64,000 bases of DNA from Burkholderiales bacterium (GTDB lineage: Bacteria; Pseudomonadota; Gammaproteobacteria; Burkholderiales; Burkholderiaceae_C). Below, in pieces: positions 48,843-58,007 of this stretch (positions are counted from its first letter, which is position 1; every line of letters starts with the position of its first letter). The notes beneath the pieces are model-generated. The model searched no databases. It saw only the letters and a program-made list of their open reading frames with translations, and was not told where the DNA came from. The stretch covers positions 1-64,000 of the forward strand of contig QBMB01000011.1 of the NCBI GenBank assembly GCA_003241965.1. The letters run 5' to 3'. The position numbers and the translations under genes are program-made.

Positions 48843-48845
48843 AAT
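48818..48845 (+). promoter_or_regulatory. Probable sigma70 promoter of ssrA
   Basis: A -10 box TAAAAT at 48840-48845 lies 10 bases before the tmRNA 5' end; a -35-like CTTGCA/TTGCAA lies at 48818-48824 with a 15-16-base spacer. It overlaps the last codons of gph. The spacing is slightly short and the -35 box imperfect, so the call is moderate. Confidence 0.5.
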
Positions 48846-48854
48846 AGAACCCTT

Positions 48855-49231
48855 GGGGCTGCACTGGTTTCGACGTGGGTTCGGACGCGCAGCAGGGCAT
48901 GTCGAGGTTCTGTCACCTCGTAAAGCAACAGAAAAAAACCAACTGCAAACGACGAACGTTTCGCACTCGCCGCTTAATCAGCGGTGAGCCTTGCAACAGC
49001 AGGCCGATGGGCTGGGCAAGGGGGTCGCAAGACCTCCCGGCTGCAAGGATAATTTCATCGGCTGGCTTTGCGTCGGGCACCTTGACGCAGGGCGAGACTC
49101 AAGGATGCTGGCTTTCCGTTTAGCGTGCCACTGCGCGACTCGGGCGGCGAGACTCAAATCAGACGGCTACACATGTAGAACTGCTCGAAGAAGGCTTGCG
49201 GACGGGGGTTCAAATCCCCCCAGCTCCACCA
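48855..49231 (+). ncRNA. ssrA: Transfer-messenger RNA (tmRNA)
   Basis: A 377-base tmRNA gene. The 5' end GGGGCTGCACTGGTTTCGAC and the 3' end with T-arm (GGTTCAAATCC) and CAGCTCCACCA pair to form the alanine tRNA-like domain, with CCA encoded. The tag reading frame at 48945-48977 starts GCA AAC GAC and encodes ANDERFALAA followed by TAA. tmRNA rescues ribosomes stalled on broken mRNAs and marks the products for proteolysis. It has its own promoter upstream and an intrinsic terminator downstream. Confidence 0.98.
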
Positions 49232-49240
49232 ACTGCTGCG

Positions 49241-49283
49241 CAAAGGCTGCCTCGGATCCCATCCGAAGCAGCCTTTGCTTTTT
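49241..49283 (+). terminator. Intrinsic terminator of ssrA
   Basis: The arm CAAAGGCTGCCTCGGAT pairs with ATCCGAAGCAGCCTTTG (one mismatch) over a short loop and is followed by CTTTTTG. The stem lies 10-50 bases after the CCA end of tmRNA and before the convergent DUF2062 gene. Confidence 0.88.
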
Positions 49284-49302
49284 GTGGCTGCACCTCCAAC
49301 TG

Positions 49303-49875
49303 TCATGACCTGATGTGTGTCCGCAGTCGCTTTCGACGCGTCCACCGGGTTCTCAGGATCCAGATACCACTGACCAGGAAATACACGGCCAGCCCGCTTG
49401 CGCTCGCGACGATGGCCAGACCGACCACCAAAGGCTTGCCAACCGTGGTGAGTTGTTCAAACCAATACTGCAACCGGTTACCGATTCCCTGAACGTCCTC
49501 GGGTTCATCTTGTACGGATGCCAGCGCGTTGTCGGTTTGTTGGTCGTTCACAGGCTTTTCTCCAAGCACATACCTCCCCAGCCGGTAGGCGCCGTAATAG
49601 ACCGGGCCGAAGGTGACTGGATTGGTGACCAGTGTGCTCGCCACGGCCATGGGCAAGTTGGCCCTGAGAACAACGGCCACAGTGGCCGCAAACGGGATTT
49701 GCGCAACCGGGATCAGAAGTCCGAAAAAAATACCCAGAGCCAGCCCCAAGGCAATGCCTTTTCGGCTGAAGTGCCACAGCCTGGGGTGCCTCAACACGGG
49801 GCCCATCCAGCGCAGCCATCGATTGTTTTGCAAGGCATCTGGCTTGGGCAGCCATGTCTTGAGTCTGTTCTTCAT
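49303..49875 (-). CDS. DUF2062 domain membrane protein
   Basis: A 190-residue protein of the DUF2062 family. It has a Trp-rich, basic N-terminus and at least two membrane helices around GIALGLALGIFFGLLIPVAQ and the family segment TLVTNPVTFGPVYYGAYRLG. A third hydrophobic helix lies near the C-terminus, followed by a basic tail. The family has no assigned function. It converges on the ssrA terminator. Confidence 0.85.
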   Translation of the reverse strand: MKNRLKTWLPKPDALQNNRWLRWMGPVLRHPRLWHFSRKGIALGLALGIFFGLLIPVAQIPFAATVAVVLRANLPMAVASTLVTNPVTFGPVYYGAYRLGRYVLGEKPVNDQQTDNALASVQDEPEDVQGIGNRLQYWFEQLTTVGKPLVVGLAIVASASGLAVYFLVSGIWILRTRWTRRKRLRTHIRS

Positions 49876-49965
49876 TCGCGGAGGATAGGTGTGTGTTTCA
49901 TGCGGCTCTTGCAGGTTGTCCGGGCTGCGGGCACCGTGCTTTCAAGCGGCGACAATCCTTCTACC

Positions 49966-50712
49966 ATGATGCAATTGCAGGACATTCTTTTCTCACAAGG
50001 TTTCGGCACCCGCCGCATCTGCTGTGGACTCATTCAGCAGGGTTTGGTGAAGGTGGAGGTTGGCGGTTCCCTGCAAACTTGCACCGACCCGACGCAGCCG
50101 TTCAGCCCGGAGGACCTGGTGTTCCAGGTTCAAGGCGAGATGTGGGCGTACCACGAGCGTGCCTACCTCATGGTCCACAAGCCGGCGGGGTTTGAGTGTT
50201 CGCAAAAGCCCAGCACCTATCCCAGTGTCTACACTTTGTTGCCGGGGCCCTTGCGCACCCGAGGTGGTGGGGCGGCTGCGGGTGTTCAGGCTGTGGGGCG
50301 TCTTGACCAGGACACCACTGGGCTGTTGCTGATGTCAGATGACGGCAAGTTCATCCACCGGTTGACTTCACCCCGTCATCACGTTCCCAAGGTGTATGAA
50401 GTGGTGGTCAAGCATCCGTTGGATGCCACGCAGGTCGCGCGCCTTCTGGAGGGCGTGGTGCTGGACGACGACCCCAAGCCCGTGAAGGCGCAGGCCTGTT
50501 CGGCCGAAGCCGAGTTTCACCTGAAGTTGACCTTGACCGAAGGCAAGTACCACCAGGTCAAACGCATGGTGGCTGCGGTAGGCAACCGGGTCGAGGCGCT
50601 GCACCGGTCTTCGGTGGGCGTGCTGTCGCTCACCGCCGAGTTGGGGCCCGGTCGGTGGCGTTGGTTGACGCGAGCAGAAGTGGCGTCGCTGACGGAAAAG
50701 GCTTCAGGCTGA
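49966..50712 (+). CDS. rsuA: RsuA-like 16S rRNA pseudouridine synthase
   Basis: A 248-residue pseudouridine synthase of the RsuA/RluE branch. It has an N-terminal S4-like RNA-binding segment (LQDILFSQGFGTRRI), the catalytic motif GRLDQDTTGLLLMSDDG with the nucleophile Asp, and KVYEVVVKHPL and KYHQVKRM in later positions. RsuA modifies U516 of 16S rRNA; the exact target here is not certain. Two adjacent ATGs (49966 and 49969) can start it. Confidence 0.88.
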   Translation: MMQLQDILFSQGFGTRRICCGLIQQGLVKVEVGGSLQTCTDPTQPFSPEDLVFQVQGEMWAYHERAYLMVHKPAGFECSQKPSTYPSVYTLLPGPLRTRGGGAAAGVQAVGRLDQDTTGLLLMSDDGKFIHRLTSPRHHVPKVYEVVVKHPLDATQVARLLEGVVLDDDPKPVKAQACSAEAEFHLKLTLTEGKYHQVKRMVAAVGNRVEALHRSSVGVLSLTAELGPGRWRWLTRAEVASLTEKASG

Positions 50713-50721
50713 AGCGCTGGG

Positions 50722-51450
50722 TCAGAGAAGGTCGCCTTTGCGGCTGTCGAGTGGCATGAGGAAGGAGTTCTCTTGCCACTGGGAGTTGAAGTCGCTGCGC
50801 GGTTCTCCTGTGGTGCTGTTGGGCCATGTGGACAGCGGCGCAAAATCGCTGGCGCGGGTGCTGCGTTGGCGGGTGAGCACCGTGCGCAGGTTGGCTTGCG
50901 CGGCGATGATGGCGCGCTCTTCCATTTCGCGCTCCCGCATGGACTGGTTCAACGCCGATTCCCCCAGAAACTCAGCCCGGATTTCAGCGACGGTGGGAAG
51001 GCTGTTGGAGCGGACGACCCAGTAGGGCAGGCCACACTGGGTCAACAACGAATGTTTGAGCGCACGCGTGCTGCGCGGCAGACCAGCACTTCCAGGTACA
51101 TCGAGGCAGCCCAGCACACGCCCATCGGATCGGCACACGGTGAATGTGCAGTACACGCTGCCCAGCAATTTGTACCACTCCATGCCCTGCTCACGGTCAC
51201 GAGGCAGGGTGAACCGCGTTACCGGCAGTTTGATCATGACGTGGTGGTCGTAGAAGGCCCTGGCCAGCCAGTGCCAGACGCGGGCTTCCTCGCTGTTGGC
51301 CAAGGCTCGTGTGCTCAATGGCCAATGTTTGGGGATGCGCCTGCGCTCCCTGGCCCGGCGATCAGCCCACATGCGATGCAGCAGCGCGCCCAGTGCCAGC
51401 AAAGCGGGCACCAGCACTGCAAGCAGCCATGGGTTGGTCCAGTCGGTCAT
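50722..51450 (-). CDS. Single-pass membrane protein of unknown function
   Basis: A 242-residue protein with one N-terminal membrane helix (PWLLAVLVPALLALGALL) and a soluble domain. The central part (RVWHWLARAFYDHHVMIKLPVTRFTLP, then a TVCRSD..VLGCLDVPG stretch) resembles DUF2726-type endonuclease-fold proteins, but I cannot confirm this. The C-terminal 50 residues are low in motifs. I do not recognise a function. The start ATG is at 51450 or 51456; no strong ribosome site is visible. Confidence 0.65.
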   Translation of the reverse strand: MTDWTNPWLLAVLVPALLALGALLHRMWADRRARERRRIPKHWPLSTRALANSEEARVWHWLARAFYDHHVMIKLPVTRFTLPRDREQGMEWYKLLGSVYCTFTVCRSDGRVLGCLDVPGSAGLPRSTRALKHSLLTQCGLPYWVVRSNSLPTVAEIRAEFLGESALNQSMREREMEERAIIAAQANLRTVLTRQRSTRASDFAPLSTWPNSTTGEPRSDFNSQWQENSFLMPLDSRKGDLL

Positions 51451-51783
51451 GATCATCAGTGGAAATTCGTCAATCTGTATCAAAGTGTAGGCAGTTGGCA
51501 CCAGCCGCGGGTGCAGTGCGGTCCCGATACACGAAGAAGGTGTGAATTTCTTGGGGTTTGTGCACCGCTTGATGGATCATTTGGACCACAAGGTGGGGGT
51601 CTCCCTGTGAGTTGCGGCGAGTGCGAAGGCGAAAAACCGGTACTTGGCTTCGAAACGACCACTTTGCGGTCAAAGGCGTGGAGTCGCTTGGCGTTTTCTT
51701 CAAGTCAATCTGACCTTGGTCGGATTGTGCCCATGCGCTGGACGTTCGTACATCCTCCAAAAGAGGGAGTTGAGCATGTCGTC
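51451..51783. other. Non-coding stretch with no recognised element
   Basis: These 333 bases lie between a membrane protein gene and an alpha/beta hydrolase gene, both on the minus strand. A 96-codon frame on the minus strand (51470-51760) has no ribosome site, no family motif and a lower third-position GC than its neighbours, so it is not called. No hairpin, tRNA or repeat was seen. Confidence 0.6.
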
Positions 51784-52605
51784 TTACGGCAATTGCTTCA
51801 AGAAGTGTCGGACGGCTTCTGTCAAGCGCTCTGGCTGGTCCCGGTGGGGGCTGTGCCCGCAGTGCGCCAGTTCGACGGTGACGGCATGGGGCACCGTCGA
51901 TTCGATGGCTCTGAGCTGCGCCATCGACCCGTACTCATCGTCAACACCCTGTACCAGGAGCAGTGGCGCTGCAATGCCCAGGCAATCGTCGCGGATGTCG
52001 AAGGATCGGAACGCCTCGCTCAGCCAGACATCGTTCCACTGCCAGAAGGCGTTGTCGACATCCCGGTGATGGCGGGCCAGTCGCTGTCGAAAACTGCCTT
52101 CGTCGTGGGGCAATGCTTCAAAAAGCGCCTTTGCCTGGGCAATGGCGGTCAACGACACGTGTTCCACGAAAACGTGGGGTGCGATGGCTACGCAACCTGT
52201 CACGGCGTGTCTGGCCGCGTGCAGCAGGGCGATCGTGGCCCCGTCCGAATGCCCCACAAGAATGGGGCACTCGATGCCCAGCTGTTCAAGAAGTTGCGGA
52301 AGCACTTCGTTCGCTTCCCGGTGCATGTAGTCGGGTTCGTGGCGTCCCACGTGCCACAAACCATTCGAGCGCGGGACACCCCGCACGTCTTCCACCGGGT
52401 CGGACTGGCCATAGCCTCTTCGTGAGTACATCCAGCCGGCCCGGCCGGTAGCGGCACACACCTCGGCGGGCCACAGCTGCCCTCGCTGCTGCCACATGGA
52501 AACGCTGCCCAGGCCCTCATGCAGGAAGAGCAGGGGCGCGCGGTTGGACGCTCCCGGGATGTGAGCCAACTCCAATCCCACGCCCTCGATTTCAATGCGG
52601 TTCAT
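51784..52605 (-). CDS. Alpha/beta hydrolase
   Basis: A 273-residue alpha/beta-fold hydrolase. The oxyanion region LLFLHEGLGSVSMW lies near residue 25, the nucleophile elbow is VGHSDGATIA (Ser about residue 120), the acid is probably the Asp in LLVQGVDDEYG, and the His lies in AHCGHSPH. The HEGLGS and GHSDG motifs recall esterases of the carboxylic-ester branch. The substrate is unknown. It is divergent from the EI24-type gene. Confidence 0.85.
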   Translation of the reverse strand: MNRIEIEGVGLELAHIPGASNRAPLLFLHEGLGSVSMWQQRGQLWPAEVCAATGRAGWMYSRRGYGQSDPVEDVRGVPRSNGLWHVGRHEPDYMHREANEVLPQLLEQLGIECPILVGHSDGATIALLHAARHAVTGCVAIAPHVFVEHVSLTAIAQAKALFEALPHDEGSFRQRLARHHRDVDNAFWQWNDVWLSEAFRSFDIRDDCLGIAAPLLLVQGVDDEYGSMAQLRAIESTVPHAVTVELAHCGHSPHRDQPERLTEAVRHFLKQLP

Positions 52606-52678
52606 CCGTCCGATGCTAGCTGCCGTGGGTCATACCTTGCGCCCAGTGGGCGTCATGGATTGGCTGTATTCTCGCGCG

Positions 52679-53575
52679 ATGTCCTTGTTGCTTGACTCCT
52701 TCTGGCGAGCGGTCGCTTACTGCGTGCACCCGCGGGTGATTGCCCTTTCTTTTCTGCCGCTGATCCTGATGGTGCTGCTCTCGTTTGGCCTGGGCTATTT
52801 TTTCTGGGAAGGCGCTGTGGCTTCGGTGGCCATGTGGCTGGCCTCCTTCGAGCTGGTGGAAACGCTGCTGGCCTGGTTGGCCCAGATCGGGATGGACTCG
52901 TTGCGAGGTGTCTTCGCACCGTTGCTGGTTTTGGTGCTGGCAACCCCTGTGATTGTCCTGCTGTGTCTGCTGCTGGTTGCCATGTTCATGACGCCCGCCA
53001 TGGTGGACTTGGTCGCCCTTCGCAGATTCCCCGCGCTGGAGCGCAAGCACGGCGGCTCGCTGGTGGTGAGCGTGCTCTGGTCGTTTGGCTCCACTTTGCT
53101 GGCCATTGTCGTATTGGTGGTTTCCATGCCGTTGTGGCTGGTGCCCCCCTTGGTGTTGATCCTGCCGCCTTTGATCTGGGGTTGGCTGACCTACCGGGTT
53201 TTTGCATTCGATGCCCTCGCCACGCACGCCAGCAGCGACGAACGCAAGGCACTCCTGCGTGAACATCGGGGGAGTCTGCTGCTCATGGGTGTGCTCAGTG
53301 GCTACCTGGGTGCGGCACCCAGTCTGTTGTGGGCCTCGGGTGCCATGTTCATTGCCATGGCGCCGCTTCTGGTGCCGCTGGCCATCTGGATCTACACGCT
53401 GGTGTTTGCATTTGCGTCCTTGTGGTTCGCCCACTTTGCGCTGGCCGCGTTGCAACGGTTGCGTGCCACCGTGCCCGTCGAGGTGCTTGACGCGGATCCC
53501 GAGCGTGTGCGCCCGCTGCACACGCAGCCCGGTGCATCGGCACTGCCCGGCCTGGACCAACCTGGTTCGACCTGA
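52679..53575 (+). CDS. EI24-domain integral membrane protein
   Basis: A 298-residue membrane protein of the EI24/CysZ-like family with about six hydrophobic segments. It begins LLDSFWRAVAYCVHPRVIALSFLPL and contains DLVALRRFPALERKHGG between helices, as in the family. CysZ imports sulfate in enteric bacteria, but this group is diverged and no cysteine-synthesis genes lie nearby. The start at 52679 (MSLLLDSF) fits the family; an ATG at 52655 is the alternative. Confidence 0.82.
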   Translation: MSLLLDSFWRAVAYCVHPRVIALSFLPLILMVLLSFGLGYFFWEGAVASVAMWLASFELVETLLAWLAQIGMDSLRGVFAPLLVLVLATPVIVLLCLLLVAMFMTPAMVDLVALRRFPALERKHGGSLVVSVLWSFGSTLLAIVVLVVSMPLWLVPPLVLILPPLIWGWLTYRVFAFDALATHASSDERKALLREHRGSLLLMGVLSGYLGAAPSLLWASGAMFIAMAPLLVPLAIWIYTLVFAFASLWFAHFALAALQRLRATVPVEVLDADPERVRPLHTQPGASALPGLDQPGST

Positions 53576-53601
53576 CTTCTCCCTTTCATGTTGAGCAACT
53601 C

Positions 53602-54417
53602 ATGACGCCTGCCATCGGCCTGATCATCATCGGTGACGAAATCCTCTCCGGAAAACGTTCCGACAAACACATGCCCAAGGTCATCGAATTGTTGGCCGCG
53701 CGGGGCTTGTCGCTCGCATGGGTCCGGTTCGTGGCAGACGATCGGGACAGCATCACCGCGAACCTTCGCGATGCGTTTGCGCAGCCCGGCATCGTGTTCT
53801 CCTGCGGAGGTATTGGCGCCACACCCGACGACCACACCCGGCAATGCGCGGCTGCAGCGCTTGGCGTCGAGCTCGCCTTGCACCCCGAGGCCAAGCTGCT
53901 GATCGAATCCCGCATGCGGGACATCGCGGCCGAGCAGGGCCAAGCCTTTGATCCTCAGCGGGCGGACAACGTGCACCGCTACAACATGGGTGTGTTTCCC
54001 GCGGGCTCGACCATCATCCACAACCCGTACAACAAGATCCCCGGATTCAGCTGCACGGGGCTGGGCGGCGGTCAGGTCCACTTCGTGCCAGGTTTTCCGG
54101 TCATGGCCTGGCCGATGATCGAATGGGTGCTGGACCATCCCTATCTTCACCTGCACCGCCAGGGTGTGTGGCAGGAGCGGTCGGTGATCGTGATGGGCGC
54201 CATGGAGGCCGCGTTGACGCCGTTGATGGAGCAGATCGAAAGGGACCATCCGGTCAAGGTGTTCAGCCTGCCCAGCGTTGACCACCCCGAATTCGGGCGC
54301 CATATCGAATTGGGCGTGAAAGGCGGCGCTGGCCCGGTGGCCGATGCGTTCGCTCATTTGCTCACAGGGCTGCATCAACATGGCGCTCAGCTGGGCCCCG
54401 AAATGGTGCGCAGCTGA
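53602..54417 (+). CDS. CinA/MoaB-type molybdopterin-binding-fold protein
   Basis: A 271-residue protein of the competence-damage-inducible CinA N-terminal family. The start IGLIIIGDEILSGKRSD and the central CGGIGATPDDHTRQC are diagnostic of the MoaB/MogA fold. The amidohydrolase domain of full CinA is absent. The family is linked to NAD salvage and pterin binding, but the role of short members is not settled. The gene lies 26 bases after the EI24 gene. Confidence 0.85.
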   Translation: MTPAIGLIIIGDEILSGKRSDKHMPKVIELLAARGLSLAWVRFVADDRDSITANLRDAFAQPGIVFSCGGIGATPDDHTRQCAAAALGVELALHPEAKLLIESRMRDIAAEQGQAFDPQRADNVHRYNMGVFPAGSTIIHNPYNKIPGFSCTGLGGGQVHFVPGFPVMAWPMIEWVLDHPYLHLHRQGVWQERSVIVMGAMEAALTPLMEQIERDHPVKVFSLPSVDHPEFGRHIELGVKGGAGPVADAFAHLLTGLHQHGAQLGPEMVRS

Positions 54418-54613
54418 TGGGGTGTACCGAGGTGCATTGCCCCGATTCGCCCGCTTGTGGTGCATTTTCCCCGTCCATCGGGTTTCAATCGGCGTTCAGG
54501 TGCCCAATGCCCATGCCGATCTCGTTCTGCGAACCTTTGTGGCGCATGGCCTGCGCCATAATTCCCGGGCGTTTGAAGGCAGATGCCCCGTTCAGGTGAA
54601 CCTGGGTGGCGTT

Positions 54614-54629
54614 TGGCACAGATACTGCT
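54614..54629 (+). promoter_or_regulatory. Sigma54 promoter of glnA
   Basis: TGGCACAGATACTGCT matches the sigma54 consensus TGGCAC-N5-TTGCW: the GG at 54615-54616 and the GC at 54627-54628 are exactly 10 bases apart. Transcription should start near 54640, about 40 bases before the glnA ATG. The downstream glnL-glnG pair encodes the NtrB/NtrC system that activates such promoters. Two GGTGCA half-sites at 54431 and 54459 could be part of NtrC sites but are not full dyads. Confidence 0.85.
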
Positions 54630-54681
54630 TCAATCCCTTGTCGATTTTCATTTTTCACTCACCCAGCTACAGGAGTATTTG

Positions 54682-56097
54682 ATGGCCAAGACCGTCGCAG
54701 ACGTGATGCAGATGGTGAAGGACAACGACGTCAAGTTCGTTGACTTCCGTTTCACCGACACCCGGGGCAAAGAGCAGCACGTGACCGTGCCCGTGTCCCA
54801 CTTCGACGAAGACAAGTTCACCTCGGGCCATGCGTTCGACGGCTCTTCGGTCGCTGGCTGGAAAGGCATTGAAGCCTCGGACATGCAGCTCATGCCCGAC
54901 TCCAACACCGCCAACATCGATCCGTTCTTCGAAGAAACCACGCTGTTTCTGCAGTGCGATGTGATCGAGCCAGGTGACGGCAAGGCCTATGACCGCGATC
55001 CGCGTTCCATTGCCAAGCGCGCAGAAGCGTTCCTCAAGGCCTCCGGTCTGGGCGACACCGCCTACTTCGGTCCAGAGCCTGAGTTCTTCATTTTCGACGG
55101 CGTGCGCTGGAGCAACGAACCCGGCCGCGTGATGTGCGAGATCGACGAGTACGAAGCACCGTGGAACAGCGGCGCCAAACTCGAAGGCGGCAACCGTGGC
55201 CACCGTCCGACCGTCAAGGGCGGTTACTTCCCCGTGCCCCCGGTCGACAGCACGCAAGACATGCGCGCCGAGATGTCCCTGATTCTCGAATCGCTGGGCA
55301 TTCCGGTCGAAGTGTTCCACCACGAAGTGGCTGGCGCTGGTCAGAACGAAATCGGCACCCGCTTCAGCACGCTCGTGGAGCGCGCCGACTGGACGCAGGT
55401 GCTCAAGTACGTGGTGTGGAACGTGGCCAATGCCTACGGCAAGACCGCAACCTTCATGCCCAAGCCTTACGCTGGCGACAACGGTTCCGGCATGCACGTT
55501 CACCAGTCGATCTGGAAAGACGGCAAGAACCTGTTCGCTGGTGACGGCTACGCTGGTCTGAGCGATTTCGCCCTGTATTACATCGGCGGCATCATCAAGC
55601 ACGCCCGTGCACTCAACGCCATCACCAACCCCGGCACGAACTCGTACAAGCGCCTGGTGCCTGGCTTTGAAGCCCCGGTGAAGCTGGCCTACTCGGCGCG
55701 CAACCGCTCGGCCTCGATCCGCATTCCGTACGTGGCGAACCCCAAGGGCCGCCGCATCGAAGCGCGTTTCCCCGATCCTTCGGCCAACCCTTACCTGTGC
55801 TTCTCGGCCCTGATGATGGCCGGTCTCGACGGTGTGGAAAACAAGATCCATCCGGGCGAAGCCGCCACCAAGGATCTGTACCACCTGCCACCAGAAGAAG
55901 ACAAGTTGGTGCCAACCGTCTGCCACAGCCTGGACCAGGCACTGGACTATCTCGACAAGGACCGCGGCTTCCTGACCAAGGGCGGTGTGTTCACCGACTC
56001 CATGCTGGACGCCTACATCGAACTGAAGATGGGTGAAGTCACGCGTTTCCGCATGGCCCCGCACCCGGTCGAATTCGACATGTACTACAGCCTGTGA
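54682..56097 (+). CDS. glnA: Type I glutamine synthetase
   Basis: A 471-residue glutamine synthetase. It has [27 protein letters not shown], the metal-ligand region [31 protein letters not shown] and the latch region NRSASIRIP. The adenylylation Tyr is at 400 in DLYHLPPEE, so activity is probably controlled by GlnE and PII. The AGGAG ribosome site and sigma54 promoter precede it, and a terminator follows. It is the first gene of a nitrogen-regulation block with glnL and glnG. Confidence 0.96.
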   Translation: MAKTVADVMQMVKDNDVKFVDFRFTDTRGKEQHVTVPVSHFDEDKFTSGHAFDGSSVAGWKGIEASDMQLMPDSNTANIDPFFEETTLFLQCDVIEPGDGKAYDRDPRSIAKRAEAFLKASGLGDTAYFGPEPEFFIFDGVRWSNEPGRVMCEIDEYEAPWNSGAKLEGGNRGHRPTVKGGYFPVPPVDSTQDMRAEMSLILESLGIPVEVFHHEVAGAGQNEIGTRFSTLVERADWTQVLKYVVWNVANAYGKTATFMPKPYAGDNGSGMHVHQSIWKDGKNLFAGDGYAGLSDFALYYIGGIIKHARALNAITNPGTNSYKRLVPGFEAPVKLAYSARNRSASIRIPYVANPKGRRIEARFPDPSANPYLCFSALMMAGLDGVENKIHPGEAATKDLYHLPPEEDKLVPTVCHSLDQALDYLDKDRGFLTKGGVFTDSMLDAYIELKMGEVTRFRMAPHPVEFDMYYSL

Positions 56098-56134
56098 TGG
56101 ACCGCCCGGCTGGTCCGGGCTTCCAGACAGAAGA

Positions 56135-56160
56135 GGGACGGCACAAGCCGTCCCTTTTTT
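56135..56160 (+). terminator. Intrinsic terminator of glnA
   Basis: A perfect 8-base stem GGGACGGC / GCCGTCCC around the loop ACAA, followed by a six-T run. It lies 37 bases after the glnA stop, so glnL-glnG are probably read from read-through or a separate promoter. Confidence 0.92.
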
Positions 56161-56283
56161 GTTTTCGAGCGACATCTGGCCGGGGCGGCGGGGCCGGCGG
56201 CGGCACTTTTCAAAAGGTTTTCCGTCATACTGATTTGTGAAGGACGGCTCTGGCCGTTGCCGTGTCGATCCATCGGAGACCTT

Positions 56284-56811
56284 GTGCCCATGTTCCCCTC
56301 GAATTTTTCATTTGCCCATGTTTTCGCCCTGGGTGCCTTCATGGTGTGCAGCCTGCCGGCGCAAGCCCAGGAGCGCATTTACCGCTGCGGCAACGAGTAC
56401 ACCAACAACGCGCAGGTGGCCAAGAGCCGAAACTGCAGCCCCATGGAGGGTGGCAACATCACCATCGTCGAAGGCACCAAACCGTCGTCCCCGGCTCGCA
56501 CGGCGCCCGCTGCCTCCAGCCGTGGCAGCAGTGACCGGGTCGATGCCGGTGCGCAGCGCGCTCGCGACAGCGACGCCCGGGCCATCCTGGAAAACGAACT
56601 GCGCAAGGCCGAGGAGCGCCTGGCGCAGGCGCGCAAGGAGTACGCCAACGGCGAACCCGAGAAGCAGGGCATCGAATCCCGCAACTACCAGCGCTACCTC
56701 GACCGAGTCGCCGACCTCAAGGCGGCCGTGGCGCGCGCCGAAAGTGATGTCGCCGGTCTTCAGCGCGAGCTGGGTCGGCTGCCCGCTTCTTCGGGCAACG
56801 CCGCAAGATGA
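56284..56811 (+). CDS. Secreted coiled-coil protein of unknown function in the gln block
   Basis: A 175-residue protein with a signal peptide (hydrophobic to PAQAQ, then ERIYRCGNEYTNN), a small N-terminal region with two cysteines (YRCGNEY ... RNCSPMEGG) similar to DUF4124 proteins, a Ser/Ala/Pro linker, and a C-terminal charged coiled coil (about residues 85-170). The GTG at 56284 has a GGAGA at best spacing; an ATG at 56290 is the alternative. It overlaps glnL by four bases (ATGA), so it is coupled to the two-component genes although it has no known link with nitrogen control. Function unknown. Confidence 0.75.
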   Translation: MPMFPSNFSFAHVFALGAFMVCSLPAQAQERIYRCGNEYTNNAQVAKSRNCSPMEGGNITIVEGTKPSSPARTAPAASSRGSSDRVDAGAQRARDSDARAILENELRKAEERLAQARKEYANGEPEKQGIESRNYQRYLDRVADLKAAVARAESDVAGLQRELGRLPASSGNAAR

Positions 56812-57956
56812 GCGGCTTGAAACCCATTCCTCCCACCCTTCCTCTCAAGCGCCGGACACCGTCCAATCCGACCGGTGCCAAAGGTGCGAAACGGCCCGCC
56901 GCCATGCCGGGCCGCTTTCAGTCGCTGGACTTGCTCGCCACCCTCGTGGCGGTGGTCGACGCCGAAGGGCATGTGCTGTTTGCCAACGCGGCGCTGGAAG
57001 ACGCGCTGGGCACCTCGCGCCGCAGCATCACCGGCACCTTGTTCCAGGATTTTTTCACCGAACCAGTCCTGCTGGAAAACGCCCTGAGCGGCGCTCGGGG
57101 CAACGAGTTCGCTGCACTGCGCTACGACGCCTGGCTCAAACGTGTCAGCCATGAAGCCTTGTCGGTGCACGTGGTGGTGGCGCAGACCGAGAGCAAGGGT
57201 GAAGTGGTGGTGGAGTTGTTGCCGCTGGAGCAACAGGCCCGCCAGGAGCGCGAAGAGCGGCTGATCGACCAGGCGCAGGCCAACAAGGAGCTCATCCGCA
57301 ACCTTGCGCACGAGATCAAGAACCCGCTGGGCGGCATCCGCGGTGCCGCGCAGTTGTTGCAGATGGAGCTGGATACGCGCGAACTCATCGAGTACACGCA
57401 GGTCATCATTCACGAGGCCGATCGGCTGCAGTCGCTGGTGGACCGTCTGCTGGCGCCCCACCGCAGGCCGCATGTGGTGGGTGACGTGAACATCCACGAG
57501 GTTTGCGAGCGGGTGCGCTCGCTGATCCTGGCCGAGTTTCCTCGCGGTCTGCGTGTCGTGCGCGACTACGACGCCTCCATCCCAGAGTTTCGAGGCGACC
57601 GCGAGCAGCTCATCCAGGCCGTGCTCAACATCGCGCACAACGCGGCACAGGCCCTGGCCGAGCGCATTGCAGCGGGTGATGCACAAATTGTTTTCAAGAC
57701 CCGCGTGGGCCGCCAAGTGACGTTTGGCAAGCAGCGCTATCGCCTGGCACTGGAATTGCATGTCATCGACAACGGGCCTGGCGTTCCAGACTCGATCAAG
57801 GACCGCATCTTTTTCCCGCTTGTGTCGGGACGCGATGGTGGATCCGGCCTGGGGCTCACGCTGGCACAAACTTTTGTTCAGCAGCACCACGGATTGATCG
57901 AGTGTGAGAGCGTGCCGGGAAACACGGACTTCAAGCTCCTGATCCCCTTGCCGTAG
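56808..57956 (+). CDS. glnL: Nitrogen regulation sensor kinase NtrB (GlnL)
   Basis: A 382-residue histidine kinase with an N-terminal PAS domain (about residues 40-120), the phosphoacceptor His168 in NLAHEIKNPLGG, the N-box NIAHNAAQAL, and glycine boxes DNGPGVP and GGSGLGLTLA. There is no membrane helix, so it is cytoplasmic. NtrB phosphorylates or dephosphorylates NtrC according to PII and hence nitrogen status. The first 30 residues are an unusual Pro/Lys-rich extension. Confidence 0.93.
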   Translation: MSGLKPIPPTLPLKRRTPSNPTGAKGAKRPAAMPGRFQSLDLLATLVAVVDAEGHVLFANAALEDALGTSRRSITGTLFQDFFTEPVLLENALSGARGNEFAALRYDAWLKRVSHEALSVHVVVAQTESKGEVVVELLPLEQQARQEREERLIDQAQANKELIRNLAHEIKNPLGGIRGAAQLLQMELDTRELIEYTQVIIHEADRLQSLVDRLLAPHRRPHVVGDVNIHEVCERVRSLILAEFPRGLRVVRDYDASIPEFRGDREQLIQAVLNIAHNAAQALAERIAAGDAQIVFKTRVGRQVTFGKQRYRLALELHVIDNGPGVPDSIKDRIFFPLVSGRDGGSGLGLTLAQTFVQQHHGLIECESVPGNTDFKLLIPLP

Positions 57957-58007
57957 AACCGATAAACCATTGCCGAGCGCTGCGCCACAAGAAGGGACGA
58001 CACCAAC

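Noticed and set aside
51470-51760. A 96-codon minus-strand frame upstream of the hypothetical membrane protein
   Set aside because: It has lower third-position GC than the neighbours, no ribosome site and no motif.
54431-54464. GGTGCA half-sites as NtrC binding sites upstream of glnA
   Set aside because: The two half-sites at 54431 and 54459 are direct, not inverted, and no full TGCACC-N5-GGTGCA dyad is present. They are mentioned only as a possibility.
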